The notes under the pieces were generated by a model that made no database searches, was not told the origin of the DNA, and was given only the letters and a program-made list of their open reading frames with translations. The translations under genes were made by a program, and so were the position numbers. Below are positions 1 through 13,344 of a DNA stretch of 64,000 nucleotides, in pieces (position 1 is the stretch's first letter; the number at the start of each line of letters is the position of its first letter). Source of the DNA: Anisakis pegreffii. Taxonomy: Eukaryota > Nematoda > Chromadorea > Rhabditida > Anisakidae. The stretch is from positions 186,001 to 250,000 of the forward strand of contig JAPYMA010003029.1 in the NCBI GenBank assembly GCA_035041965.1. Reading direction: 5' to 3'.

Positions 1-3000
1 TGTTCACCTGACTGGTGATCAATCTACATTTCAGTTTAATGGAAATCTCCAGGAACTCACTATCAGATAAACACTCATTTTAGTATTTTTACAAATCAAA
101 CGATGTGGCCATCTATTAATACGACTACAACAAACAGTGTTATTCTAAAGAATCTCATCTATAGTACGTGAATAAGTCAAGTAATTTTGATAATCAGCTA
201 TCGGTGAGCATATCGCTGGCCAGATTGTGACAATCCAAATGAATGTTTACAGATTCCGTTCAAATCAATGCTGCTCAAATTATAGTACTTCTCAGTAACT
301 CATATAATGAATGCACCAAGATTTGGGCAGCTATAACAGCGCCGTCAAAACAACAACCTAGTATTGGTATCAATCACATCACATATGTAAGAATGAATGG
401 TCAAGGGATTTGAATTTAGGGATTTCACCCGACTGATCGGGATCACTGATTATTCAATTTGGTCTATCACTACCGAGATATAGCCGGATTGATACAATAG
501 ATGAGAAATGAACTGAATATTAACTAATTATGAGGTATACCTAGCGTCTATCGCAACAATCGCCTGCTACTTCCTCAACAACATGCGATTTTCAGATTGA
601 GCGAGCGAGCGATTCTTAACGGCATTGATCAAGATAGAGAGCCATTATCCAGTTGCTTAACAATTGAATGTTCAACTTCTTGACTGTAATCCACAAATTT
701 TGACCTGTTTCAATGCAAAAACCAACACTCACAATAATTGCTCTATAAAGCGATCTTAAAAAGTTTCTCTGTTCTTGCGTCATTCTTTTACAATTTCGTG
801 CGTTAGTATCGTTTCGTTAAAACAACATTTTGGCTATGTAAACATGGTACGCGTGAGCAAAATGAACACAACTTGGTGATTTTCGAGTCGTTTTCGACAT
901 TAATTAGCTTAAATTGCGTGATAAACTTTTAAAAGCGTTTACTTTTTTGATATACTCGCAACATCATTTTCATGACGACAGTAAAAGAAAACATCACTAC
1001 TGGAATCGTCATACTGTTTAAATGCATCGGCACAATTCATTATTCAACAACTATTGAATGATTCGACAACTGCAGAAACAGCCAAGAAAAAGCACACTTT
1101 CAATAGATTCATAGACTTTCACACATTATGCCAGTTGATTTGAACATGACCCTATTTCAAAGTCAACCCAAAATGACAGATGTTTGAAAATACACTCGAA
1201 TGAACGCATAATAGTGAAATGGCCACACCAGAACCTTATTGAAATGCACATCAAGTGACAACAAGCGTGATAAGATAAACAATTTACATCAGTAGAAACA
1301 TCTTCAACATCATGTCGTCCGTCTTAAAGGACCGAGAAGTCGTACCACTCACGTTCAGAGCTAACATCTACTCTCTTAATGTACTATCAAATAGCTATTT
1401 CCATTTCATATTCATCCACGGAACACTCTATTATCATCATTTCCGAACATGAAAAATTCCCACTTTTGCACGAAAATCACACTATCAGGTTTCCCTGTTA
1501 AAGGCAAGCCGGCGAAAATCCTCACGATCCATTCAAACCGTTCTGCTCGATTCATAGATTTTCAGATTAAGTGGAAAAACAAAATCCTAACATAAGCCTT
1601 CATATGAGAAGCATTCATATGCTAGGATATAAAGTATGAGTTAATGGCGCATCATAATAGGCTTGCCAAAGCAATAACAACAATTATTATGACTGACTTA
1701 TGACGGTTGATGGATGATGATCGCCTAGGTCTTCTCTCCTTATTTATACGAGCATTATTTCATATCTAATAGTAAAATTTATGCATATCTTCAATGTGTA
1801 CATCACTCATTTTATATCTTTTTGCACATATCCACTTTTATATCCATACTTATCCACACTCATATCCACATCAAAATCCCATCTGACTTTTTATCTGTCC
1901 ACTTTTTCATCCATGGTTACATCCTAGGAAACCATACACAAATAGCCTTATCTCACTAGTGTTTATCTCATCTTTTACACTGAATTTATCATAAGTTAAT
2001 GATGTAATGCTCTCACATTATGCGTTTTTGCTTAATAATTTTTCTCCTCGGACGCAATTCAGTGAATCATTTAGAGGTGATGAGATTTGAAAATTCAACA
2101 ATAACGTTTGAAACCCAACTCATCATTATCATGCTCATTCCTCAAGTCATTTTATCGAACTATCGCTGAAAATCATATAGAAACGATAAAATCTTCTATT
2201 ATGAAATCAGAACAGTTACGATGTACTACTTACATCCTTACAGTGAGAAGAGCTTGCAGAGTCAACAATTCGATTGCTCGAACTAAAATCAAAAGAAATT
2301 GAAACTTTTGCAGTGAACCTCGTCGGATATTCCAGTGAAAAATTAATAGCTTCAATTGGTAGTCAGAAACAATGAAAACTCCTCAAGCACACTTCCAAAT
2401 CTAACGATAAGACACTTTAGTGACTTCCTCATGATTAATTAGTTCAAGATCGTGAATTCTTCCGCTATCACGCAGTGGCCGCATATCCATGAGCCATTGA
2501 GTTGGTGAAATGAAGTAAACAAAACATTATCAGCCATGCGATGAGCGTTAAATTAGACGGAATGTTTACGACCAAAAACACATTGTCTCTTGAAATGAAG
2601 GGATGAATAATGCCGTATCCAGCTATGACAGCAACTGACTGCTGTCATAATGATAATGATAAACAAAACAATCACAACGACCACAACAACACTGATAATA
2701 ACAGTGCTATTATACGAATGATGATTTGATGAGAGCATTCTAGTTCGTCATTCTAGTTCATTCTAGCATTCTAGTTCGTCATCCGTAACGTATTATTAGA
2801 CATACAAAAACTAAGCTCCTATTAACTCATGAAAAAATTCTTCAGACATGCATACATATACTTACATAGGAAATGAACGAAATGAAAGAACTTATCAAAG
2901 CGATTGAATGGAAAAGGTTTCTTTCCGGAGACAATTGAAAGAGATTATCTAATAACACATGCATGTATGAAATTATCAGGAAACAACTGCTGAATGTTGA

Positions 3001-5559
3001 ATCGAACAAGAACAATAGAGGCAAATTACATCAAGTCATCAAGTAAGAGCACATAACAGACTGAAGAAGCTAACTGTGAATAATCTTTGATGATTTCGAG
3101 TGAACTTGTAGAGGTGGGTGATGAAGTGAACAAGGAACGTTTCGTTTTTATTTCGAGATAGAAAATTTTTCGATGTAATCAACGAAGTTTTTTCGAGCAA
3201 ACACGAATACGAATTCACATATGCATGAGCCACTCTTGTTCACTTTTAATTGGATGGTTTAACATTTATTCAAAGGTACTGAAGCTAGTGTTTCACACCG
3301 AAACGTCTACCAATCCCTCAATTTCGTTTATCTACCTTAATTAATAATATCCTATTCTACTCCCCAACTATCCCCATCCTCCACCTATTTCTACTGATAA
3401 TATTCTTTCTTTATCTGTCTACTAATATCACAATTAACAACACTACAATAGTGCTCATCCATCGGTCGTGACAACTCAAGGTAACTCGCTTTAATTGATT
3501 ATCAAAATGCGCATAAGCTCACACATTTATCATTATATTCATTGGATGGTTTAATATGAAAGTAACATGTTGGAATTATGTGAGGAAAAGACAATTTGCT
3601 TAAGCGTAATGAAGACACAATAGAAGAAGTTCTACTGAATGTGACCATTACATCATTCATTCTCGTTAGCATGTTAACATTCTAAAATTTTCCAACAAAA
3701 AAAAGTTTCTGAATTAAAATTTCATTAAGTAATCCTCTATTTGATGTTACCAATACCATTTCCATATGGAATGAATAGATTAACTAACCAATTTCTAATT
3801 ACACTATCACCTATAATGACATACAGCCACCGTCATGGAAGAGGCAGCAGTAAGCAAACTGAATGAGCAGCTATCAGTCAATGAGAGGATCAGTTGATGA
3901 GTTTCTACGATTTGAAACGATTGCGTTATCCTCAGCGATTTTGCCTCTTCGAATCGCAATCATCATTCAGAAATATGGAAGATATGAAATATGGATGAAA
4001 TAAGATATGGGTGGCATGCAGATATGGATGATGATATGCTATTGTATGAAGTAAAAAATGATGCTATGATATACGATATAAGAAGTCGTAAAAAAACTCT
4101 CGAGCAAAATTCCTTCGCAACTATGTACAACAGACAAAATATTGAATCAAGTGTTCAGATGCGGCGCGGCCATTCCTCACACAATCTTAACAGAAACTAA
4201 AGTCTCGGCAGCAAACTGAATGCGATCATATCAATCAATTGCACATTGCTCAGTTGATAAATCTCATTGCGTTATCCTCAAAACGATCTTGTCATCTCGA
4301 ATCGGAACTATTCTTCATAAATAAGGGCAATACGAAGCCATAATAAAGCTCTCCAGTGAAACATTCCTTCAGATCCCTCTACAAGAGGTCTGTCTGCAGA
4401 TTTGATGATTTGTGAGTAGAGCGAACGTCCTCTACAATCTCATTCGAAAGTAACTGCTCACATTTGATTATCCCAAAAGTTTCCATGACTGCACGAAGTA
4501 TTACACCATTGCAAAGGCAGCACTAAGTAGCAGTATATGAATCAAGCGCAGTTGTGTACGATGAAACAGCGAAGCTTTCTGCTTTCCGATTGCCACCAGC
4601 TAGAGGAATTCAAACGTATCTCTAACGCAACAACACTATGAAAAACTGAATCTAGTGATAGTTGTTATCAAAGTACTACATTAATGCTAGTGCTGCTACA
4701 TCTTCACATTACCAACGATTAAAGATTTTGGAATACATTCGAAAATATTCAGCGATATGTACTCATTCATATTTGTGCATATAAACTATAAATCAACTTA
4801 TCGTTAAATGAAAGTATCACGATCAGTTTTGCATTCAAAGAACAGCCCAAAGCACAATTTGTTTCATTCTTCCAGCAGTTTCATCATGCACTCGGCAGTG
4901 CAGCTCAATTCTTTAAAGTAAATGTTCTACACTAATCTATTTCACAATCAGCAAAAACGGTTGATTTCGAAAACTCAAAGAATGTTTTGCTCTAATCGTA
5001 AGTCACACCGATGAGTCTTTCACTATGCAACGGTCAAACCAATTCCTCAAAACTTCAGCACTTCTTTTACTGTATACCAACCTTACCGAGTAAACAACCC
5101 TCACAATTTCTTTATCAGTTGGAGAAAACAACTGAAGAAGTGAGAGGTTACTTCTAAAAAAATCATTAAGCGATTTCAACTGACCTTGAATGAAAGTTCT
5201 TATGAGATGAATAAACCTGATTCGAAGGCACTCAGGGATGCAAGCATGGATTTACGAAACGACTGGATTGAGAGCATCGCATATTACTTTGATCCGATTC
5301 AGATTTTCCATTCGTATAATCCTCGAGATTATCAACGCACTGATGGATACCACATCTAAACGGATCAAATCTTATTCCCTCACGATACTTATCCAGAAGA
5401 AGATTCCTCTGTGTCTATTAGACAATTAAGTCATAATGCTCTCACTCAAAGATCATCTTCTGAAAACAAAACAAGAAATTAACCAGCGAATAACACTACA
5501 TTTCCATCATTAACATTTTCGTCACAGTCATTACCATTTGCACGCATGATTAAATGGAC
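1..5559. other. no gene recognised; intergenic or intronic sequence
   Basis: About 5.5 kb of AT-rich sequence in which I find no convincing exon on either strand. Open frames are 60-70 codons at most, have no recognisable domain and no flanking splice-site pairs, and are what AT-rich non-coding DNA gives by chance. A minus-strand frame at 2,553-2,738 contains a run of Val/Ile that could span a membrane, but it is low-complexity. The region could be intergenic or part of a long intron of a gene beyond the left edge. Confidence 0.5.
3835..4330. repeat. diverged local direct duplication
   Basis: Two segments, about 3,835-3,985 and 4,205-4,330, share blocks in the same order: 'agcaaactgaatg', then 'cagttgat', then 'attgcgttatcctca', then 'ctcgaatcg' and 'ttcataaat'. 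Between them lies low-complexity ATATGGATG sequence. This looks like an old direct duplication rather than a gene. I did not align it base by base. Confidence 0.45.
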
Positions 5560-5796
5560 CTATTCATCGTCAGCACATTCGTTTAAAGCAATCGGCCACC
5601 GAACCAATAATAACACCACCGTCAAAACAACCACACACATAAACAAATAAAGATCCACTTCATTCATAAATTCGCGGTCGTTGGATATTTTCGATAATTT
5701 CACAATCAATCGACTAACTGTTAGAACCAAATAAAGAAGTGGAACAATTGTAATACGACCACAAAAGAATGTGATACAATACGTAACAACTTTCAA
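5560..5796 (-). CDS. possible two-helix membrane-protein exon, family unknown
   Basis: A minus-strand open frame of 78 codons contains two hydrophobic stretches, around 'IVPLLYLVLTVSRLIV' (residues 16-31) and 'LYLFMCVVVLTVVLLLV' (residues 49-65). A charged linker separates them and a short acidic tail ends in ADDE before the stop. The helix-linker-helix layout is less random than neighbouring frames, so it could be the last exon of a polytopic membrane protein. I cannot assign a family or find the preceding exon. Its 5' part overlaps a segment duplicated at 7,505-7,635, where the frame is not maintained, which argues against function. Confidence 0.2.
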   Translation of the reverse strand: MKVVTYCITFFCGRITIVPLLYLVLTVSRLIVKLSKISNDREFMNEVDLYLFMCVVVLTVVLLLVRWPIALNECADDE

Positions 5797-7635
5797 GAAT
5801 TATTGAACGAGAATTATTAAACAATACGAGAATTATTAAACGAAAAATGAAAAGTATAACACAAAATCCAGAGAACTTACGATGTGACTTATTTCACGTT
5901 AAACAATTAAAATTGTTTAACTTGAAATTTGAACAATTCAACTTAAAGTTTACTTTCAAGTTTTAAAATTCTAAAGTTTTAAGTCAAACAATTTCATAAG
6001 GTTCAAAAAACTTTCAAGTTATACAATTCACAATCAAAGCTTTAGCAGTGAATGAATCCACGCTAGTTTCCCTCACAAGCTAGAAACTAATATAATTCAG
6101 TACATTCCCTTATGAATACTAACCATGCATTTTCACGAAACTGCTCCATTGGAAATCTACTGTCACCTTGTTCAATCGAATCATTTGCTCGAGTCAACCC
6201 TCACATGAGATTCAGTAAACTTTGAATGTGAGCTTGAATCAGTTCGGTTTACCAGGCGATTTTCACCATGCAGTAGTTCATCACGGAAACGGACGGCATT
6301 TGTGTTGCCCGTCAATCCAATCACTATCATTTTATCGAGATATCTCAACTAATTTTGAGTGCTTCACAATTTCTTTCAATATCTGAATAATTTCAAACCT
6401 TCTGAAATGTTTCACTGAAGACAACTAACATCAATAAGCGTCTAAGCGGTTTTTTCAATGAGCATAGAAATGCCTCGATCGAAGTCATGCCCATGATAGC
6501 GTGACTTCTATCATAAACAAATGAATGCATGTGAAAAACGATATATGCATTTTGTTTGAGCCATTCCAATAAATAACCGAGTGCTTCCTTTACAATTCAG
6601 TCCGACTCCCTGTTGGCAACTGAAACAAACAAAAAATTGGAAGCAATAACTAAATAAACATTCATAGTGCTCTCAATAATTGTGTTCAATTCAGTCACAA
6701 ATTCTGCTCAACCCTAGTAGTGTGATTTCAAATGACATTCTATGACACTCATTCAAATCATTCAGCTTTACGTTGGTTTGTGGTAAAAATATCAAGAATC
6801 TGAAATATTCCTTATGAAAAGTTTCGTCTCATGTGCCATTCGCATTTGAAATTCAAGACTCCGTATTAATTTCGCGAGAAGATTGTAGATGTCGAGTGGA
6901 GAGCGGCGACAGTGACTTATTTTCTCAGATTTCAACAGCAACGGATTGATGGATCAGAACTGAGATGTTCAAGGCAAAAGCCATGAATGATATCGCTTGA
7001 TGTACTAGTGCGATGCTCACAATGACAGCAATCTTTCAAGTGTTTCAGTTGTGAATTCTTGCGAATTTCCTACGACTGATTCAGTGAACTTTGTTTCAGT
7101 CTGCATCCAGAACCCACGATATATTATACGAAAACCTTCAGAAACAATGGTTGATATCAGAAAAGCATTCACCTAATAAGATTGCGGAGTTTACATTCTT
7201 CTTTTTGCAAGTTCACACGGTACGGCCATCCGATGACCATGAGCCTATGACTATTCTCTCCAATAACGTGCCTATCACCTTCGAACGAAACCGTGAGCTC
7301 GTGAGCCCATTCAGAATGCGCAGAATGACGTTCACACAACAAATTCATATAGAATCTGCAACAAAACCCCAACAAGTTTTGCATCGGATTGGCAATGAAA
7401 CACCAAAACTGACGAATGCATGAAAGTATTCGGATTCCGAATGATCGCACAATAACGATGACATTTGTAATATATGTGTATAATTTTAACACATTCCACA
7501 TTACTGCAATTGCAATACGACCACAAATGAATGTGATACAATATGAAACAACTTTACAAGAATTATTAAACGAGAATTATTAAACGAACAATGAAAAGTA
7601 TAACAGAAAATCCAGAACTTACGATGTGACTTATC
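5750..7635. repeat. dispersed local duplicate pair (5,750-5,890 and 7,505-7,635)
   Basis: The segment starting 'aatacgaccacaaa' and running through 'gaattattaaacgagaatta' to 'cttacgatgtgactt' occurs at about 5,750-5,890 and again at about 7,505-7,635 in the same orientation, with small indels (an extra AATTATTAAACG unit in the left copy). The 1.6 kb between the copies is unrelated. Just downstream of the left copy, 5,898-5,921 is an inverted repeat with two perfect 11-bp arms (gttaaacaatt) around two bases. Confidence 0.6.
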
Positions 7636-7690
7636 ATATGTTTTCATTACATTCACTCATTATTTTTACTTCCAGCAACTGAGTGAAAAT
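5930..7690. other. no supported gene; two overlapping 110-codon frames at 7.1-7.5 kb
   Basis: Apart from the duplicated block, I see no exon with both splice sites. Frames of 110 codons overlap on opposite strands at 7,091-7,423 (plus) and 7,169-7,501 (minus). Each is at most a shadow of the other and neither shows a known motif, so I leave them unannotated. Confidence 0.4.
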
Positions 7691-7692
7691 TT

Positions 7693-8774
7693 TCAGTGAA
7701 TGTGATGAAAAAAATAAATTGAAGACAAAAAGCAGAAAGCAGTTAATTGAATGCATACTAGTAATAAACTAGCAATAAACAGTAATTTGAATGCAACCGC
7801 ACCATACTAGTAATAACTCGAAAACTGAACGAGAGAAAAGTGATGCTTGTTTTTTTACTTGTAACAGTAAATGATGTCAATACTATTTTACATTGATATC
7901 GAGAGAATTCAATACTATCACTGGACATTGCACAATAGATGAACAATGCAATACTGCAGTGCACAATAGATGTATGTAGAGAAGTAATCATGCAGAGACA
8001 AAATACTCACTAATTGTAAGTAATACATAATTCTGTAAAACCATGCAAGTATGTTGACCCACTGATTTCTGTAAAATAATCAGTGAATGCGATGAAAACA
8101 ATAAATTGAAGACAAAAAACAGAAAGCAGTAGATTGAATGCAACCGCACCATACTAGTAATAACTCAAAAACTGAACGAGAGAAAAGTGATGCTTGTTTT
8201 TTTACTTGTAACAGTAAATGATGTCAATACTATTTTACATTGATATCGAGAGAATTCAATACTATCACTGGACATTGCACAATAGATGAACAATGCAATA
8301 CTGCAGTGCACAATAGATGTATGTAGAGAAGTAATCATGCAGAGACAAAATACTCACTAATTGTAAGTAATACATAATTCTGTAAAACCATGCAAGTATG
8401 TTGACCCACTGATTTCTGTAAAATAATCAGTGAATGCGATGAAAACAATAAATTGAAGACAAAAAACAGAAAGCAGTAGATTGAATGCAACCGCACCATA
8501 CTAGTAATAACTCAAAAACTGAACGAGAGAAAAGTGATGCTTGTTTTTTTACTTGTAACAGTAAATGATGTCAATACTATTTTACATTGATATCGAGAGA
8601 ATTCAATACTATCACTGGACATTGCACAATAGATGAACAATGCAATACTGCAGTGCACAATAGATGTATGTAGAGAAGTAATCATGCAGAGACAAAATAC
8701 TCACTAACTGTAAGTATTGCATAATTCTGTAAAGCCATGCAAGTATGTTGACCCACTGAATTCTGTAAAATCAT
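7693..8774. repeat. tandem repeat, 347-bp period, three copies
   Basis: The marker 'tgatgcttgttttttta' recurs at 7,841, 8,188 and 8,535, exactly 347 bases apart. The copies start near 7,693, 8,080 and 8,427 at 'tcagtgaatg'. The first copy is 40 bases longer because 'actagtaata...tgaatgcaaccgc'-type sequence is partly repeated inside it. Copies two and three are nearly identical, which indicates recent duplication. No coding potential was seen. Confidence 0.9.
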
Positions 8775-8799
8775 GCACAATTCTGTTGAACCATACATG

Positions 8800-10200
8800 T
8801 CTAAACTATCATTTTGACCACTTTTAGCCGATGAATCCATATTCTTGGACAAGATAACAATTCTTTTTAATTCTCAAAATTTTCAGCAACAATTTGTGAC
8901 GTTCAAATAATTCTTCAAGAAACCCTAACATAACAACAACCATTTTTATTGAAAAAACCACAAATGACAGTGCTATTGTCCTCATTTACTCGCTCGATTT
9001 AATGGTTCCAAAACTGCTTCTATGAACGGTACTTAAACTGCGTGAAATATGGAGAATAGACCGAGGTTTTATTCATTTGCATATCATTGAAAGTTATTAT
9101 ATTATCAACAAAAACATAGCGAAAGTTTCGACATTTCACATTTTAAACATTTCTGGAAGACTTTTTCATTCGTAAAACCATGCATGCATGTTGACCCACT
9201 GAATTCTATAAAATCAACACAATTTTGTTGAACTTCATGTATCTATATACTATCATTTTGACCACTTTTAGCCGATGAATGCATTTTCTTGGGCACGATA
9301 ACAATTCCTTTTCATTTTCAAAATTTTCAGCAACAATTTGCGACGTTCAAATAATTCTTCAAGAAACCCTAACACAACAACAACCATGTTTATTGAAAAA
9401 ACCACAAATGACAGTGCTATTGTCCTCGTTTACTGAAAGCTCGATGTACTGCCTCAAAAACTGTTTCTTTGAACGGTACTTAAATTGTGTGAAATATGGT
9501 GGATAGACCGAGGTTTTATTCATTTGCACAGACATTTTCATACACTATCATTTTGACCATTTTTAGCCGATGAATCCATATTCTTGGACACGATAACAAT
9601 TCCTTTTAATTCTCAAAATTTTCAGCAACAATTTGCGACGTTCAAATAATTCTTCAAGAAACCCTAACACAACAACAACCATGTTTATTGAAAAAACCAC
9701 AAATGACAGTGCTATTGTCCTCATTTACTGAAAGCTCGATGTACTGCCTCAAAAACTCTTTCTTTGAACGGTACTTAAATTGTGTGAAATATGGTGGATA
9801 GACCGAGGTTTTATTCATTTGCAAAGATATTTTCATACACTATCATTTTGACCATTTTTAGCCGATGAATCCATATTCTTGGACACGATAACAATTCCTT
9901 TTAATTCTCAAAATTTTCAGCAACAATTTGCGACGTTCAAATAATTCTTCAAGAAACCCTAACACAACAACAACCATGTTTATTGAAAAAACCACAAATG
10001 ACAGTGCTATTGTCCTCATTTACTCGCTCGATTTAATGGTTCCAAAACTGTTTCTATGAATTGTGTAAAATATGATGAACAGACCGAGGTTTTATTCATT
10101 TGCATAGACATTTTTATATCATTGAAAGTCATTATATTATCAACAAAAACATAACGAAAGTTTCAACATTTCACATTTTAAAACATTTCTCGAAGACTTT
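8800..10200. repeat. tandem repeat, 295-bp core, four copies, outer copies longer
   Basis: The marker 'agccgatgaat' occurs at 8,826, 9,270, 9,565 and 9,860, giving spacings of 444, 295 and 295. The first unit carries about 149 extra bases (a 'tatcattgaaagt...aacatttctg' tail plus a spacer), and that tail reappears after the last copy at about 10,110-10,200. Copies 2 and 3 therefore look internally deleted, or amplified without the tail. A 60-codon minus-strand frame (for example 9,654-9,836) persists in two copies but is disrupted in the others, so I do not call it a gene. Confidence 0.85.
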
Positions 10201-11213
10201 TTTATTCGTTCATTCAAGCATAATTAAAAACAACTTCAAAACTTATAACTTCTCCCAAATTTTGCCTCAAAATCGCAACTTCCCAATCGAAAGCATTACA
10301 TTACCCACCAACTACAATCATTCATTCACATGTGATATTACTCGTGATCAATTTAAAATTTATGAATCAAAAAAATCACATATACGTTTGTACTCATTCT
10401 CGTGCACATGCACTATTCAAGTTATCACTACATTCTGCCGAATGGTCCCAGGAGAGGAATTCCTTTTGATTTTGAGTAGTTTCATTGGAATCGCTATTTG
10501 ACTGCAGCCTTTGAGAATAAATCAACACAGAGATTTTGATAAAGAGTGAATATACGCATATATACACTTATACCAAATAAATTTATGCATAATGTTCGTG
10601 TACTGATCGGAATACTCTCACGATTGATCATCGATCAGCGCTATTGATCATCATCAACTAACCCATTTCGATTTATGCAATATGCCCGCGATATCACTCT
10701 CTGCAAAATGATTCCTTTTTTATTCTTCTTTTCCGTGACAAAACGCTCAATTCCGAACTAATTCATAAGCAGGCTGAACTCATATCTTCCCATAAAACAT
10801 CACTGAATTTGACTTATTCAGTGAGGAAATGAATTCTTGCTAAAAATGAAAATTCTTTATAATGAACGAAAAAAGATTCAACTAAAAAATCGCGATTATT
10901 CCGTCTAAAACCAACTTCTTATCCGGTTCGAACTGGTTCTCTTCAACAGCAATTGTTCACGGAAATTCACTTGCGGCGCCGGTTGACTGAATTTATCCAA
11001 CGGAATCACTTTAAACGATGAATCTCTGCAACATCTTGATGTCCTATGCAAAACTGATACAATCTTCCAAATATATAACAACTGTTCAATTGTTAAAATT
11101 TTTCAAATTCTACGAAAATTCTAAAAACTGTTCCCTGAATGTAATCTTTTTTGCTGTTCAACTGAATAGAACAAACGCACCCCGCGTTCACAATGAATTT
11201 ACTCGCTGAAACT
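10200..11213. other. no gene recognised
   Basis: This is the spacer between the tandem repeats and the 3' end of the BLOC1S4-like gene. A plus-strand frame of 133 codons starts in the repeat tail (10,100-10,501) but has no motif and a composition typical of non-coding AT-rich DNA. I see no splice sites or polyadenylation pattern I would rely on. Confidence 0.4.
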
Positions 11214-13199
11214 TTAACAGTTTTTCGTTTCTTCTTCTTCTTTTTCAACTTTTTTTGCTCTTCTTTGCGCTGCTCCACCTGAAATTTTATCATTCGAACC
11301 CTTTAAAATTAAAAATTTATCATTCGAACAAAACATTCACGATAAACTGTCGAAAACTGACATTTCCGAATACTGCAATTGTTCAGTTTCGAGAACAAAG
11401 AAATCAATTGCGGTTACCGTACATACTCCAAATAATCTGAGTAGCTTAGTTCATAATCTCATATAATCTACGCCGTCCACGACGAATCCATCAAAAACTA
11501 AACCAAATCCAATCAATCCATCAACGAGATTCTCATACGGTTAAGATTTCCATTCATCAGAACACTTACTTGCTCGAAAACACTCAATGCACTCGGCTCC
11601 ATGTTCGGAGCGCCTTTTCTGCTGCTGTTCCTTCGTAGATATCTCCATTGGAGCGTCCTCATCGCTCTCGTCATCTCCTTCCAAAAAGTCCGGTTTCACA
11701 CCACATTCTGCTTCTTAAAAGAAGGACAACATCAACAACGATATGTCTCTCGCGGAAAAAAATGGTAAAACACCGCAAAAATTCAAGTGAAATCCAAAAA
11801 ATTACACAGCGTGATTGATTCAATACTCAAAACTCTTTCAAACAAACGATTACAATAAAGGTAACGAATAAAATCATCGCGGAGAACAGCTGAGAAGAAC
11901 TTTCAAAGAATGATTTTGAAAGAACTGACACAAGAAGTCCACTTCAAACTCACCTCTTCTATCGACAATTTGCATCATTTGCTTGACGTTTTCGAACTTG
12001 TTTTCGCCAATTTTTCCGCTTTTGTCACTTCCGCCTCTAACTTATCCAGCTGTTCTTTTTTCTCAAAAAAGAAACGACGAATGAAAAAACCCGATTGAAA
12101 AATAAAACACGAATTTCCTTAACAATACTTGCGACTTAAAGATCAAAGAATCTAATGACTGAAAGATAATCCATTGATAAACGTGAAAAATTTTCAATCC
12201 ACTCAATGAATTTCAGCATCAATTGGACAAAAAACAACCATTAAGATGTGATTGCTGAACATAATTCACACTCTACAAAACAATCATTATTCGCGATGAA
12301 ACAAGCGATTCTAAACGATTTTAATCGCCTAAAATTACGAGAAATCCGCACAAATACCACTCATTAGCTATACCTCAACGATGAATTCAGCTAACTGATC
12401 GATATTTCTAAACAACGACGACAACTGCGTCAACTGATCGTCAATCCGCGTCAACGTTTCCGATGCGACACCGATTTCACTTCGAACTATTTCACCTAAT
12501 GTCCGCAGCTCCTCAGTGGCCACAACACACTCTTCAACACACGACGTTGATGCCTCGTCAGAGTACAACTGAAATTTTGCTTTGCTGTGCGCGATTGTTT
12601 TCACCCACTCAAATCAGCAGAATATTTGCCATTCATTCATTTCTCGTACCATCGTTCTCACCACTCCAAATGGGAACAGAACAATTTTGCATTCAACCGA
12701 ACAATTTCAGTGAATTTGCTCACTGAACTTCAGTAAATTTCAATTCAGAAACTAAAAAAAGCAACCGTTTAAAGCTACAAGTGAAGACAAACACTATGAA
12801 TGACCACCATCATCATCAATAATCTTTGATAGCCGTTTATGACAAAAAACGATAATGATAAGAATGTTACAACAACAAGAGAACCGAATAATCTTATGTG
12901 AACTTCAATGAGAATAATACAGAACAATGATGGAATGAATGAATGAAATAACAATAAATAACACAAAATCGTCTCACACCACCAACAAACGCAAATATAA
13001 AGTTAAAATTGAAGTTCCAAATGATTCCACATATCCATAGTCACATTCGAAAATGAAACATTTTCTAAAGAATAGCAAAACACTTAGAACAAACCTTTAA
13101 CGAGATCGCACTTAAGCAGTTTGAAATGTTACTGGATAACTCTGACAGCTCACGTTCGTTCAGGTCTTTCGGCGGCTCTTCACTCTCACTTCTTTGCAT
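11214..13199 (-). CDS. BLOC1S4: BLOC-1 complex subunit 4 (cappuccino)-like, five exons, apparent frameshift
   Basis: BLOC-1 is a cytosolic complex needed to form lysosome-related organelles. Proposed exons are 13,095-13,199 (ATG at 13,199), 12,374-12,568, 11,954-12,061, 11,570-11,707 and 11,214-11,278, all with AG acceptors and GT donors. The coiled-coil core in exons 2-3 ('RNIDQLAEFIVE', then 'LDKLEAEVTKAE') aligns with the mammalian subunit around 'IDRLEAFV' and 'EEQVTKAE'. Exon 3 as assembled is 108 nt, but the phases either side require 109. The frame fails at a run of five T (plus strand, 12,011-12,015) and hits a stop at 11,975, leaving 128 residues. In the next frame the exon continues with 'GENKFENVKQMMQIV', matching the family's C-terminal helix, and joins an acidic exon and a lysine-rich end (about 203 residues in all, against 217 in human). 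The break may be an assembly error or a real lesion. Family call fairly sure; exon 5 less so. Confidence 0.7.
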
Positions 13200-13344
13200 A
13201 CATCCAAATTTTATTTCGATAAGCACACTTCAAATCTCAACCTCAACAATTAATCATTTTCAGTTACTCACCTCTTCTAAACATTACAAATTTTACAAAC
13301 GTATCGCACAAAAAATTTGACAATGAAATTCCGCACATGCGATT

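Noticed and set aside
7091..7501. Two 110-codon frames overlapping on opposite strands
   Set aside because: They cannot both be coding, and neither has a motif or splice evidence.
9359..9836. 60-codon minus-strand frame repeated in the 295-bp tandem array
   Set aside because: Disrupted in the first and last units and has no splice or start context; a by-product of duplication.
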